A DNA stretch of 64,000 bases from Clostridium rhizosphaerae (GTDB taxonomy: Bacteria > Bacillota > Clostridia > Clostridiales > Clostridiaceae): contig NZ_JAESWC010000014.1 of assembly GCF_016765585.1 (NCBI RefSeq), forward strand, positions 1 to 64,000. The letters run 5' to 3'. The notes beneath the pieces were generated by a model, which saw only the letters and a list, made by a program, of their open reading frames with translations, did no database searches and was not told where the DNA came from. This document shows, one piece after another, positions 8,786 through 17,176 of the stretch. A program made the position numbers and the translations under genes. Numbering within the stretch: position 1 is the first letter of the stretch; each line of letters begins with the position of its first letter.

Positions 8786-9892
8786 TTATTTATCATCTTT
8801 TGAATTAATCAGATCAAAGTGGCATACTTTTGTCTTATTTTCTTTAAAGTCCCAAAGATGAAGACTAGATCCATTACATTTATTCCATTCTCTACACTTA
8901 ACACATTTATCAGTCTTCATCCAATGTCTGTTTCTCATATTTTTATATCTCGTTTCCCAAGCCTTTGAGAAAGAAATTTCATCTACATGTCCCTGAATCC
9001 ATTCTCTCGATAAAGATGGGCATGCGCTATAGCTTCCATCTGCCAGCAGCCCTCCAACATGTATTCCTGCACCGCAGTAGAAAAATTCATCTCTTACTTC
9101 TTTTTCCCAATCGCAGCCTAAATATCCTTCTTCAGAATAGCTTACATACATCTCAGAGTTGTTTTTTCTTTTTTCCTTGATAAAGTTAAATAATTCAATG
9201 AGTAGCTTTCCATTAAGCAGCAGCTCCTTATTAATTTCAGCCCGTCCTTTAGGAAATATGGTGAATAACCTCCAGCCTTGTATTCCTAAGCCTTTGAATA
9301 TCTTATACATATCCTTAAGCTCACTTATATTTTGCGAATTTACACAGGTTATAGCCTCCACTACTTCAAATTTCCCCGAGCTGGCAAATAGCTTTAAAGC
9401 GTTGACAGCTTTATCATAGGAGGCTTCGTTTCTTCTTAATAAGTTGTGAGTTTCTCCTATTCCATCTATGCTTACAGAAACAGTTCTCATGCCTGACTCA
9501 TAACATCTATTCACAATATCATCATTAACTAGCATGCCATTTGTAACCATTCCCCATGAAAACCCCATCCTGGAAACTTCAGAAAGTACATCAAACAAAT
9601 CCTCCCGAACTAAGGGCTCTCCCCCTGTTACTGCAACCATAATATTTTTAGGATCATAATTTTGAGCTATATCGCCAAAGACACTCAAAACCTTATTCGC
9701 AGAAAGTTCTTGTCCCCTTTTATCCTTACCGCAGTCTGAACCACAGTGCATACAGTTAAGGTTACACTTAAGAGTTGTTTCCCAGAAAAAATAACTCAAG
9801 TCATGCACCTTGGCGTTCATCTTCATTCCATAGTTCCAAGCCCAATTTTGAAAATTCTTTTTGCCTCTTGTTAAGCCTTCCACGCTACTCAT
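8786..9892 (-). CDS. Radical SAM/SPASM peptide- or lipoprotein-modifying enzyme
   Basis: A 368-residue radical SAM enzyme. The CX3CX2C cluster motif is Cys43, Cys47 and Cys50 in FWETTLKCNLNCMHCGSDC. A GGEP motif (VTGGEPL) follows. The C-terminal SPASM-type extension has several Cys, including Cys330, 333, 339 and 357, that would ligate extra Fe-S clusters. The start ATG overlaps the last bases of the 63-residue lipoprotein gene (ATGAGTAG), indicating translational coupling. The pair matches the predicted radical SAM/lipoprotein systems, in which the enzyme modifies a short lipoprotein. The chemistry is not known to me. Confidence 0.85.
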   Translation of the reverse strand: MSSVEGLTRGKKNFQNWAWNYGMKMNAKVHDLSYFFWETTLKCNLNCMHCGSDCGKDKRGQELSANKVLSVFGDIAQNYDPKNIMVAVTGGEPLVREDLFDVLSEVSRMGFSWGMVTNGMLVNDDIVNRCYESGMRTVSVSIDGIGETHNLLRRNEASYDKAVNALKLFASSGKFEVVEAITCVNSQNISELKDMYKIFKGLGIQGWRLFTIFPKGRAEINKELLLNGKLLIELFNFIKEKRKNNSEMYVSYSEEGYLGCDWEKEVRDEFFYCGAGIHVGGLLADGSYSACPSLSREWIQGHVDEISFSKAWETRYKNMRNRHWMKTDKCVKCREWNKCNGSSLHLWDFKENKTKVCHFDLINSKDDK

Positions 9893-10076
9893 TTTGTGCA
9901 GTATTTCCTTTTATCTTATTATCGCACATGCTTGTAACTGGAGGCGGACCGTATTTAGATGTAGGCGGACCATATTTAGCGGCTGGCTTTCTGCAGCCTG
10001 CCAAAGCACCTGAAGCTATAAGTATTGAAAAAACCCATGCCAGAAATCTGTAAGCCTTTTTAACCTGTTTAGACAC
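9885..10076 (-). CDS. Small lipoprotein with two KYGPP motifs
   Basis: This 63-residue product has a basic N terminus (KQVKKAYR), a hydrophobic helix, and a good lipobox LAGC at residues 25-28. The mature part is only 36 residues: Cys28-Arg-Lys, then KYGPP twice (34-38 and 41-45), a second Cys at 51, and a polar tail. The two motifs are also similar in codons. The start is GTG at 10076 with GGGGG seven bases upstream. The overlapping downstream gene encodes a radical SAM/SPASM enzyme, so the YGPP motifs are the likely modification sites (inference). It resembles known radical SAM-associated putative lipoproteins, but I cannot run the comparison. Confidence 0.75.
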   Translation of the reverse strand: MSKQVKKAYRFLAWVFSILIASGALAGCRKPAAKYGPPTSKYGPPPVTSMCDNKIKGNTAQNE

Positions 10077-10134
10077 ATAAATTCCCCCATAATTCTTGTT
10101 CTACTCAAATTATTAATCCCAAATCAATATAAAT

Positions 10135-10158
10135 ATTATAGTATAATTGTACTATAAT
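10135..10158 (-). promoter_or_regulatory. Promoter/operator of the radical SAM operon
   Basis: A perfect 9-bp inverted repeat, ATTATAGTA and TACTATAAT, is separated by 6 bp. Read leftward its second arm contains TATAAT (10140-10135), about 60 bp before the lipoprotein start, so a binding protein would block the -10 region. No convincing -35 is visible. In such AT-rich DNA chance palindromes occur, hence the moderate score. Confidence 0.4.
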
Positions 10159-10182
10159 TTCATAATACTGTAAAACGATATA

Positions 10183-10803
10183 TTAATTGCTTTTAAACCC
10201 TAACATTATAAACAAAGAATATTTAACTATTTTATTACTTAATTCCTTTTCCCCATGGTAAAATGTCTTAGAATTTATATTATCAAAGCCTATCTCACTA
10301 AGTAAATTGGAAAACTCCTCTTGATTAAAACCATTATGTCCATTAAAGCCATCTTCTTCCTCATGAAAGCTTCCATCGTCTTTGTCTAAATCAACTATGC
10401 AAATACATCCGCCTTCCTTTAACAGCTTATAAAGATTTTTTAAAATTTCCTTTAAATTAGTAACATGATGCATTACCATAGATGAATAGATAATATCATA
10501 GCTTTCATTTTCAAGTTTATATTCTTTATTGATATCAAGTTCAAAGGCTCTCATATTCCTTATATTATTTTCTTCAATCTTAGAGTTTAACACTTCAATC
10601 ATACCTTTTGATGTATCTACAAGATCAATACTATTAAATTCATCCTTAAGATTAAAGCTTATCAAGCCTGTCCCACATCCAAATTCCAAAGCTTTATAAT
10701 TTTCTTTTATATCAATATAATTTTTTATTTGCTCTGAAATAGTTTGAGCCCTTTTTACTCTTTTGGGATCATCCCATTTTGCCGCTCTATCATTAAAATT
10801 CAT
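10183..10803 (-). CDS. Class I SAM-dependent methyltransferase
   Basis: A soluble Rossmann-fold methyltransferase of 206 residues. Motif I is ALEFGCGTGLISF (about 39-51). An acidic residue ends strand 2 (SIDLVDTS), and motif IV is YDIIYSSMVMHHV. The C-terminal half has the GGCICIVDLDKDDG strand and HGEKE, typical of the UbiE/YrrT-like branch. The substrate cannot be told. The gene is separated from neighbours on the same strand by about 100 bp on each side. A near-standard RBS, AAAAAGGAGACGGTC, precedes the ATG. Confidence 0.85.
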   Translation of the reverse strand: MNFNDRAAKWDDPKRVKRAQTISEQIKNYIDIKENYKALEFGCGTGLISFNLKDEFNSIDLVDTSKGMIEVLNSKIEENNIRNMRAFELDINKEYKLENESYDIIYSSMVMHHVTNLKEILKNLYKLLKEGGCICIVDLDKDDGSFHEEEDGFNGHNGFNQEEFSNLLSEIGFDNINSKTFYHGEKELSNKIVKYSLFIMLGFKSN

Positions 10804-10867
10804 GACCGTCTCCTTTTTATTGTATTAATAACTTACCATAAGCATTGGCCTAATAAAATTTATTTTA

Positions 10868-10907
10868 AAAGCAGAAACTATGCGTTTTAACATATCCTCT
10901 GCTTTTT
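10868..10907. terminator. Probable bidirectional terminator
   Basis: AAAGCAGA pairs with TCTGCTTT across a loop of about 22 nt, with T runs on both sides. It lies just after the stop of the small gene at 10935-11183 when read leftward. Confidence 0.45.
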
Positions 10908-10934
10908 TTAGCTGATAATTTAATAATTTTGCTA

Positions 10935-11183
10935 CTAGATCTTTGAGCCATTCTCTTTAATTAAAGAGATAAGCTTATCTGAATCTATTGAATATCTTTC
11001 ACTTTCCTTGCTTTTATAATCTTCTGTATCAAATTCTTTCTTTTGATTATATTCCAATAGAATTACAGAATTATTATCTCCTGCCGAAAGCTGTGCTGCT
11101 GAAGATTCAATTATATTTTTTTCCTGATGTGAATTGTAGTTTAATGTTAAAACTCCTTCAACTCCGCTTTGATTATCTTTCAT
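10935..11183 (-). CDS. Small hypothetical protein (82 aa)
   Basis: I chose the ATG at 11183 because AAGGAG lies ten bases upstream; an ATG nine codons earlier lacks an RBS. The product is hydrophilic, with no membrane segment. It has a mixed-charge middle (EYNQKKEFDTEDYKSKES) and a C-terminal IDSDKLISLIKENGSKI. I recognise no family. It stands alone between the cyclase and methyltransferase genes. Confidence 0.6.
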   Translation of the reverse strand: MKDNQSGVEGVLTLNYNSHQEKNIIESSAAQLSAGDNNSVILLEYNQKKEFDTEDYKSKESERYSIDSDKLISLIKENGSKI

Positions 11184-11280
11184 AGTTAGTTCACTCCTTA
11201 GGATCTCCATAAAAATAATTATCCGGAATTATTATTCCACCGGCTAATTAAAATATGCTGAAGTTACTTGTACCGTCTTA

Positions 11281-11901
11281 TCACTCTATCCTAGCAAAAA
11301 TCCTTGCCATGGAACCATCAGCTCTTATATTAAGGGGTACAATAAAAATCTCGTAATTTCTAATACCTTCCAACTTATCAAGATTGGCTAGGTTCTCACC
11401 AATTAAAATACTATTTTTCAGTAAAAGCTTATGCACCTCGAAAGGATACCTATCCGGGGAAGGAGCATCTATACAAAGAGCTTTTATCTTTTTTCTTACC
11501 AATAATTCTGCAAGATTTTCGCTTACAACAGGGTGTTTCTTAAAATATATTTCAGTTCCAAACTCCTCAGAAAACCCAGTATTAATAACAACAATACTAT
11601 CTTCCAATATAATTTCTTCGTATTCTTCCTTATAATCAATTATTGTTTCATTCTTAGCATCAATTAAGATACCTCTGCCTATGAACTTATCGAGTTCCAT
11701 TTCAGATATATAAATATTACTATCAGTCATATGCATAGGACCGTCTACATGTGTTCCTATATGCATGCCTGTTTCAATCCCATGATTGTTATATCCGTCT
11801 TTATTTATATAATTTGTTTGATAAAGCTTTACCTCATCATCACCGGGATATACCGGCATATTATTACTTATCTCTCTTGTTAAATCAATTATTTTACTCA
11901 T
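11281..11901 (-). CDS. Cyclase family (kynurenine formamidase-like) hydrolase
   Basis: This 206-residue protein is a metal-dependent hydrolase of the cyclase family (PF04199). The signature HIGTHVDGPMHM is present around residues 47-58; its His and Asp side chains bind the catalytic metals. The N terminus (IIDLTREISNNMPVYPGD) and a later IDAPSPD also fit. Family members include kynurenine formamidase and isatin hydrolase; no tryptophan catabolic gene is nearby, so the substrate is open. The start codon overlaps the end of the HD-domain gene by 8 bp, so the two are translationally coupled. Confidence 0.87.
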   Translation of the reverse strand: MSKIIDLTREISNNMPVYPGDDEVKLYQTNYINKDGYNNHGIETGMHIGTHVDGPMHMTDSNIYISEMELDKFIGRGILIDAKNETIIDYKEEYEEIILEDSIVVINTGFSEEFGTEIYFKKHPVVSENLAELLVRKKIKALCIDAPSPDRYPFEVHKLLLKNSILIGENLANLDKLEGIRNYEIFIVPLNIRADGSMARIFARIE

Positions 11902-12502
11902 CTCTCAACCCTAACTCAAACTCAAGATTATTAATAAAATGCTCTAAAAACTCTATCTGTCTATCATAAAACCTTCTTCCTGTCTCAGTTTTCATCAAGA
12001 AGGTTTGATTTTTTAATTTTTTAAAATAAAATTTATTTCTCTCATAAAACTTCATATAGCTTGGACTGTCTTGAAGTGCAACAGCCATGCTGTCCCATAC
12101 TATTGATAATGACCCAACCTCATCCAATAAATCTGCATCTATCATTATCCTTTCTTCAAGTGAAAGTTCTTCACTAGGAATATCTTTGGAACTGTGCTTT
12201 TTTACTATAGCAACTATTCTATTTAATCTGCTTTCATCAAAATTCTTTTCTCTTAGATATTCCCCCACAAGCCTTGCACTTATCTCAGCATGAGGTATAT
12301 TTTCATCCCATCCGGTATCATGAAAAAGAATTGCCATGGTCAAATCCTCCATGTTCCCGCCTTCATGCTTTTGAATTCTCTCAGCCCATTTTAATACTCT
12401 CAACGTATGTTCAAGTCTGTTTCTAAAAGGGAATCTTTCTCTTCTATTTTCTTTTATCAAGTTACTAGTGTATTCTAAGATCTCTTCATAGGTAACTTTC
12501 AT
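11894..12502 (-). CDS. HD-domain phosphohydrolase
   Basis: A soluble HD-superfamily protein of 202 residues. Metal ligands are visible: His near residue 32 (RLEHTLRV), the HD pair in ILFHDTGWD (about 59-67), a His in AEISA/H-rich context, and an Asp in MIDADLLDEVG. This layout fits small nucleotide or nucleotide-like phosphohydrolases. It is the first gene of a two-gene operon with the cyclase-family hydrolase, which suggests a linked catabolic or housecleaning job, unproven. Confidence 0.85.
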   Translation of the reverse strand: MKVTYEEILEYTSNLIKENRRERFPFRNRLEHTLRVLKWAERIQKHEGGNMEDLTMAILFHDTGWDENIPHAEISARLVGEYLREKNFDESRLNRIVAIVKKHSSKDIPSEELSLEERIMIDADLLDEVGSLSIVWDSMAVALQDSPSYMKFYERNKFYFKKLKNQTFLMKTETGRRFYDRQIEFLEHFINNLEFELGLRDE

Positions 12503-12658
12503 AATCTCTTCTCCTGCCTTCTTATCTGTATTACCTCTAATTATATTCTAAATTATCTATTTTTTTCAATTATATTCCTAAACGCGACCAATTTTTTATT
12601 AAGTCTTAATTAAAATGTAAAATACTCCAAATTATTGCATCTTAAAATTAAATATATG

Positions 12659-12690
12659 TTGACAAAAATTTGTAAACAAGCTATTATAAT
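12659..12690 (+). promoter_or_regulatory. Sigma-A-like promoter of the 108-aa gene
   Basis: TTGACA at 12659-12664 is followed, at 17 bp, by TATTAT (12682-12687), which overlaps TATAAT (12685-12690). It leaves a leader of about 100 nt before the gene at 12797. Confidence 0.6.
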
Positions 12691-12796
12691 AACCGCTGAC
12701 AATGATTGAGGGCTGACATTATAACCAATATTATCTAGTATATGAATTACCATATACGCTTAAAATATTGTTAGCTCACTAAGAAGGAGTGATATT

Positions 12797-13123
12797 ATGA
12801 AAGCTTTTCAAACTCTTATAAGCGAAACTTTAGAAGCACAGGATTTAGAGGAATTAGAAGCTGCTGCAGACCTTTTTCAATTTGGTATTGAAAGAGGACA
12901 TTATACAAAAAGACAGGCAGATGAATTTAACAATGTATATTGGAGAGTAAAGGATAAGCATTTAACAAATACGGTTTCACAAGAAGTAAAAGCTAATTAC
13001 TTAGATATCTTATCTATAATTTCTAAAGCTCCGACAGAAATGAAAGACAATAAATATGAGCTTGTCAATTATGTCAACGGTCGTTTAAAAGCCCTAAAAG
13101 GCAAAATAAGTGGACTTAAATAA
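12797..13123 (+). CDS. Hypothetical helical protein (108 aa)
   Basis: The product looks all-helical and soluble, rich in Glu, Ala and Lys, with no Cys and no membrane segment. AAGAAGGAG lies 8 bases before the ATG. It has its own promoter and a strong terminator, so it is monocistronic. I recognise no family. Confidence 0.7.
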   Translation: MKAFQTLISETLEAQDLEELEAAADLFQFGIERGHYTKRQADEFNNVYWRVKDKHLTNTVSQEVKANYLDILSIISKAPTEMKDNKYELVNYVNGRLKALKGKISGLK

Positions 13124-13138
13124 TTTTATAAACATATA

Positions 13139-13179
13139 AAAGAATCTCACATTACTTTTTAGTAACGGAGATTCTTTTT
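13139..13179. terminator. Bidirectional terminator between convergent genes
   Basis: AGAATCTC (13141-13148) pairs with GAGATTCT (13168-13175), with an inner ATTACT/AGTAAC extension and T runs. It serves the 108-aa gene and the LRR gene. Confidence 0.8.
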
Positions 13180-13187
13180 ATTTTATA

Positions 13188-14534
13188 TTATTTCCAATCC
13201 TCATGCTTAAAATTTACTACCCTAAATCCATCCCTGTCTTTTTTTATTGTTATAGTTTCAATTCCATAGGGTGGATTATGCGCTCCTGTGAAGGTAGACA
13301 CTTTTACACTTATATTATAAGTTCCCTGCAAATACTGGATATCCAATATAGCCTCATCTGTAAACTGTCTTGGTTCTTTATAGTAATCATATATAGCTTT
13401 ATATATGCAGTCGAATAAGTTATCCAATAAAAGCTTTTCTTTTACCTTATCTATATACACATATTCCGGTAGCTGATTACTTTCGAAATCTATAAGTGTA
13501 AGAGACAATCCTTTAATATTTCTTAACGGTGTAATGTCTTTAATTTTATTATCAGATATATTGATATATCTTAAACTTTTTAGTTCTTCAAGATAAGATA
13601 TATTCCTTATATTGTTATTATTAATACTTAAACTTCTTAAGTTATTAAGCTTTGAGATTTCTTTAACCTCACTGATTTTATTATTTGAAACCCTTAAAGC
13701 TTCAAGCTTTGTTAAGTTTTCTAATCCTTTAAGCCTCTGGATCTTATTATTATCTATATCTAAGTCCTGTAGTTTATTTAACTTATCCAAACCTTTAAGG
13801 CTTTCTATTTTATTATTGCTTAAAGATAAATGTTCAAGGTTTATAAGCGAATTTAATGAAGAAATATCACTTATTTGATTATTCTCCAAATATAAATCCT
13901 TTAAATTACTAAGCTTTGATAAAGCTTTAATGCTAGATATATTATTTAGTCTTGCTTCAAGCAAAGTAAGCTTTGATAAACTTTTTAAAGGCTCAATATT
14001 TTTAATTTTATTGTTTCCTAATGATAATGTTTGTAAATTACTTAGATTACTTAAGGACCCTATGTTCTCAAGATTATTGCAGTATAAGCTTAAATCTCGT
14101 AAGCATGTTAAACTTCTCAATGGACTAATATCTAAAATTTTGTTATTATCCAAATTTAAGCTGGCTAAACTTTTTAAGCTATCAATCTGACCTATATTAT
14201 CTATAGAATTATAAGCTAAATCCAAACTCTTAAGATTACATAAATATTGCAATCCTTCAACGCTTTTTATATTTCTTCCTCTTAGTTTTAGTTTCTCAAT
14301 ATTTTTAACATCTTCCTTACGTATATTTCCCTCTGGCTTGTTGAGATTTTGCCTTAAAGCTTCCTCAAGCCTTTTATCCTTAAAAGTTACACTCTCATTA
14401 TCAGTATTTGACCCTTGGATAAGAACCTCAGTAGTATTTTCAATTTCTATATTTGTTTCTGCTTGAACACTGATAAAACTATGTATTTGAATAAATAAAA
14501 CTGCAGCGGTTATAAAAAAATATTTACCTCTCAT
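13188..14534 (-). CDS. Secreted leucine-rich-repeat protein, DUF3888-like C terminus
   Basis: A 448-residue exported protein. A signal peptide (about 1-25, ending VQAET) precedes a short linker. From about 50 to 340 there are some 12-13 leucine-rich repeats of the 22-residue internalin type, each with the pattern LxxLxLxxNxIxxI. No LPXTG anchor follows. The last ~90 residues (DNLFDCIYKAIYDYYK to the end) resemble DUF3888, a domain of small secreted Firmicute proteins. LRRs bind proteins, so a surface adhesion or sensing role is likely. The LRR-DUF3888 pairing is unusual in my experience. It is monocistronic. Confidence 0.85.
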   Translation of the reverse strand: MRGKYFFITAAVLFIQIHSFISVQAETNIEIENTTEVLIQGSNTDNESVTFKDKRLEEALRQNLNKPEGNIRKEDVKNIEKLKLRGRNIKSVEGLQYLCNLKSLDLAYNSIDNIGQIDSLKSLASLNLDNNKILDISPLRSLTCLRDLSLYCNNLENIGSLSNLSNLQTLSLGNNKIKNIEPLKSLSKLTLLEARLNNISSIKALSKLSNLKDLYLENNQISDISSLNSLINLEHLSLSNNKIESLKGLDKLNKLQDLDIDNNKIQRLKGLENLTKLEALRVSNNKISEVKEISKLNNLRSLSINNNNIRNISYLEELKSLRYINISDNKIKDITPLRNIKGLSLTLIDFESNQLPEYVYIDKVKEKLLLDNLFDCIYKAIYDYYKEPRQFTDEAILDIQYLQGTYNISVKVSTFTGAHNPPYGIETITIKKDRDGFRVVNFKHEDWK

Positions 14535-14607
14535 TTTAACCTCTCCTGTAAGTTTAATATATTCATATTGTTTACAGAAGTTTTTATATTATATATAAAA
14601 TACGTAA

Positions 14608-14648
14608 GAGGTTGTAAAACAGCTAATACCAGCATGTTTTACAACCTC
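14608..14648 (-). terminator. Terminator of the DUF3784 gene
   Basis: A perfect 14-bp stem, GAGGTTGTAAAACA with TGTTTTACAACCTC, has a 13-nt loop. It follows the stop of the DUF3784 gene when read leftward; the T tract is interrupted. Confidence 0.6.
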
Positions 14649-14674
14649 CCACTATATTATATAATTTTCGGTTA

Positions 14675-15421
14675 TTATTTTACCTTATCTGATGCTGCTT
14701 TTATGCTGTCATATAACTCTCTCGTTTTATTCTCATCTTTAAGATTTATAATTATATACTTGCCTTCTTTTTTGATATAGATATAAGGCCCTTTTTCATT
14801 ATTTACATATAATCTTGCTCCACCTATTCCCTTTAGGTTAAAATCTCCTTTTTGAGAGCTTCCCATATCGTAGCCTATACTCTTGCTTAAAATTTCCGGT
14901 ATGGTGTCCTTTAACTCTATATTTTCAATGCCCTTAATAGAATACTTGCTTGAATAAGGTCCTTTTATATCTATTAAATTATCACTGACTATCACTTGAG
15001 TTTCTTTGTTTCCATGAGTAAATAATGTTCCCACTAAAATTCCTGAAACTATCAATACTCCAATTACTAAACCAATAGCTATCTTGCTTTGAGTACTAGA
15101 TGTTCCTCCTGGGCTATAACTTTGCGCTTTAATTACAAAGTAGGGAACGATAATAAAAACAGAAAGCACAGCAGGTAAAATACCTGCATTAACTTTAAAA
15201 TAAGCAAGCGCTGCTGCAACTCCAAATACTGCAGCCATAGCAAAACAAAGCTTAGCCATCAAATTACCAAGCGGAACAATATCATATTTAGCCTTTTCCT
15301 CCTTAGAAGCTAAATTGTAGCCGGAAATGAGCCAATAGCACTTGTAATGTTTTATAAGTACCCCAAAAGCGACAAGAACAATAGCAAAAACAATAAACAT
15401 ATAGGTTATTGTGCTTGGCAT
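14675..15421 (-). CDS. DUF3784-type membrane protein with PH-like tail
   Basis: Residues 1-105 carry three hydrophobic helices and the DUF3784 signature WLISGYNLASKEEKAKYD. A fourth helix (about 113-132) leads into an extracytoplasmic or cytoplasmic domain of ~110 residues. That domain resembles a bacterial PH domain: VIVSDNLIDIKGPYSSKYSIKGI, then a conserved GGARLY and a final amphipathic helix. Proteins of this build are common in clostridia and of unknown role. The length of 248 residues fits a two-domain version. A standard RBS (AAGGGGGA) precedes the ATG. Confidence 0.8.
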   Translation of the reverse strand: MPSTITYMFIVFAIVLVAFGVLIKHYKCYWLISGYNLASKEEKAKYDIVPLGNLMAKLCFAMAAVFGVAAALAYFKVNAGILPAVLSVFIIVPYFVIKAQSYSPGGTSSTQSKIAIGLVIGVLIVSGILVGTLFTHGNKETQVIVSDNLIDIKGPYSSKYSIKGIENIELKDTIPEILSKSIGYDMGSSQKGDFNLKGIGGARLYVNNEKGPYIYIKKEGKYIIINLKDENKTRELYDSIKAASDKVK

Positions 15422-15601
15422 AAAAAATCCCCCTTAAAAATATTTCAATTCCTTTTAATGTTAATATATATCTAATAATATAATTATAAATAACTCTTTT
15501 AATTTTGTTAAATACTTTATTCTGTAAAATTATCCGGAATTTGAATTATCTTTCCATGCTTTATAATTAAAACACCCCTGTATCACTGTTTTGCTTAATA
15601 T

Positions 15602-16804
15602 TTATTCTGTTTTCACCACTCTAAAAAACTTTCTTTTTCCAACCTGAATTATATCTTTATTATTTAAAACTATAGAAGTCAAATCTGATATTTTATCTCC
15701 ATTTACTTTTATACCTCCCTGAGCCACAAGTCTTCTTGCTTCACTTTTTGAAGGTACTAATTTTGAATTTACTATAATATCGATTATTGGATCTCCATTA
15801 CTTATATGCACCTCTAAAATATCCTCTGGTACTTCATTTTTTTGAAACAAGCTTTTAAAATGCACTTCAGCTTCACAAGCTTCCTTGTTTCCATAATACA
15901 AAGCAGTCACTTCTTTAGCCAATCTCATTTTTATATCTCTTGGATTTGCCCCTTCTTTCAACTGTTCTTTTATCTTATTTATTTCATCTGGATGAATATC
16001 TGTTATTAGTTCAAAATATTTAATAATTAAGCTGTCAGGAATCTGCATTACCTTTGCGTATATATCCTTTGAGCTCTCATTAATGCCAATATAATTACCC
16101 AAGCTTTTACTCATTTTTTCTAGTCCATCTATTCCCTCTAAAAGCGGCATGAATAAAGCTATTTGACACTCCTTGCCATAGTCTTTCTGAAGCGTTCTCC
16201 CCATAAGAACATTGAATCTTTGGTCAGTTCCTCCAAGCTCAATATCTGCATTTATAGCTACAGAATCAAAGCCCTGCATTAACGGGTAGAAGAATTCATG
16301 AATGCCTATACTAAGCTGATTTTTAAATCTATTTTTAAAATCCTCTCTTTCAAGCATTCTTGCCACGGTATACTTTGAAGCAAGTTCAATAACTTCTTTA
16401 AAGCTTAGCTTTGAAAGCCATTCACTGTTAAATCTTAATTCTGTCTTATCCTTATCTAAAATCTTAAAAATCTGTCTCTCATAGGTCTTTGCATTTTCTA
16501 AAACCTCTTCACTTGTAAGCTGTTTTCTTGTTTTTGATTTTCCAGTAGGATCGCCGATCATACCAGTAAAGTCACCAATAATTATAACTACCTTATGCCC
16601 TAAATCCTGAATCTGCTTCATTTTTCTAAGCACTACTGCATGCCCCAAATGAATATCCGGAGCTGAAGGATCAAGCCCAAGTTTTACAACTAAGCCTTTG
16701 TTCTTCTTCTGTGCTTCTCTTAATTTTTTCTCTAAATCTTCTAAGTTTATAACCTCAGCTGCTCCTTTTGTAATGATTTTAATTTGTTCTTCTACATTTA
16801 TCAT
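15602..16804 (-). CDS. tyrS: Tyrosyl-tRNA synthetase
   Basis: This 400-residue class I synthetase charges tRNA-Tyr. The HIGH-type motif is HLGHAVVLR (about 53-61). GTDQRFN in the tyrosine/ATP site and the KMSKS loop (LEKMSKSLGN, near 230) are intact. The C-terminal S4-like RNA-binding domain (KLVPSKSEARRLVAQGGIKVNG) is complete. This layout is the TyrZ-like, shorter bacterial type. A T-box leader with a UAC specifier lies directly upstream, so expression rises when tRNA-Tyr is uncharged. Confidence 0.97.
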   Translation of the reverse strand: MINVEEQIKIITKGAAEVINLEDLEKKLREAQKKNKGLVVKLGLDPSAPDIHLGHAVVLRKMKQIQDLGHKVVIIIGDFTGMIGDPTGKSKTRKQLTSEEVLENAKTYERQIFKILDKDKTELRFNSEWLSKLSFKEVIELASKYTVARMLEREDFKNRFKNQLSIGIHEFFYPLMQGFDSVAINADIELGGTDQRFNVLMGRTLQKDYGKECQIALFMPLLEGIDGLEKMSKSLGNYIGINESSKDIYAKVMQIPDSLIIKYFELITDIHPDEINKIKEQLKEGANPRDIKMRLAKEVTALYYGNKEACEAEVHFKSLFQKNEVPEDILEVHISNGDPIIDIIVNSKLVPSKSEARRLVAQGGIKVNGDKISDLTSIVLNNKDIIQVGKRKFFRVVKTE

Positions 16805-16837
16805 ATTAATACCTCCATTTAATAAACTTTTAAAATA

Positions 16838-17125
16838 AAAAACTCCCGTCCTTTAGAAATCTAAAGGACGAGAGTATATTCCCGTGTTACCACCTTAATT
16901 TATCAATATGTTGCCATATCAACCTCTTCAAGTACAGTTTTAATCAAACGATACTCTATCACTATAACGGGTGAAGGGCTCCGTAAACAGTCTACTACCT
17001 TAAATTTAAGGATTTGACCTTCTGCTCAAAGACGTATTCAAATACCGTTTCCTGACCCTCTCACCAACCGGGAACTCTCTGTAAAGACAACATGTATCCT
17101 ACTCTTTCTTATCAAAGCATTTAAA
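16838..17125 (-). promoter_or_regulatory. Tyrosine T-box leader (UAC specifier)
   Basis: Read leftward, the leader contains the conserved T-box core AAGGTGGTAACACGGGA, which includes the bases that pair with the tRNA acceptor end. It then has a CTCTCGTCCTTTAGA/TCTAAAGGACGGGAG terminator stem (16843-16874) followed by T runs. In the specifier loop GAATACG presents UAC (17034-17036 on the opposite strand), a tyrosine codon, in agreement with tyrS downstream. An AGAGAGT and a GGTTGGTGAGAGG element of Stem I are also present. A TATAAT-like -10 lies near 17145. Confidence 0.95.
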
Positions 17126-17176
17126 TATTTATTTTTATATATTATATGCTAATCTTCAAAAAAGTTCAACAATTAA

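Noticed and set aside
9775-10053. Rightward frame across the lipoprotein gene
   Set aside because: It repeats GGPYLD because of the KYGPP-coding repeats on the other strand; the leftward frame has lipobox, RBS and coupling.
10988-11185. Open frames on the opposite strand of real genes (for example 10988-11185, 12087-12293, 13203-13418, 20075-20377, 49268-49522)
   Set aside because: They lie wholly opposite genes with clear families or RBSs, have skewed compositions and no ribosome binding site; they are shadows.
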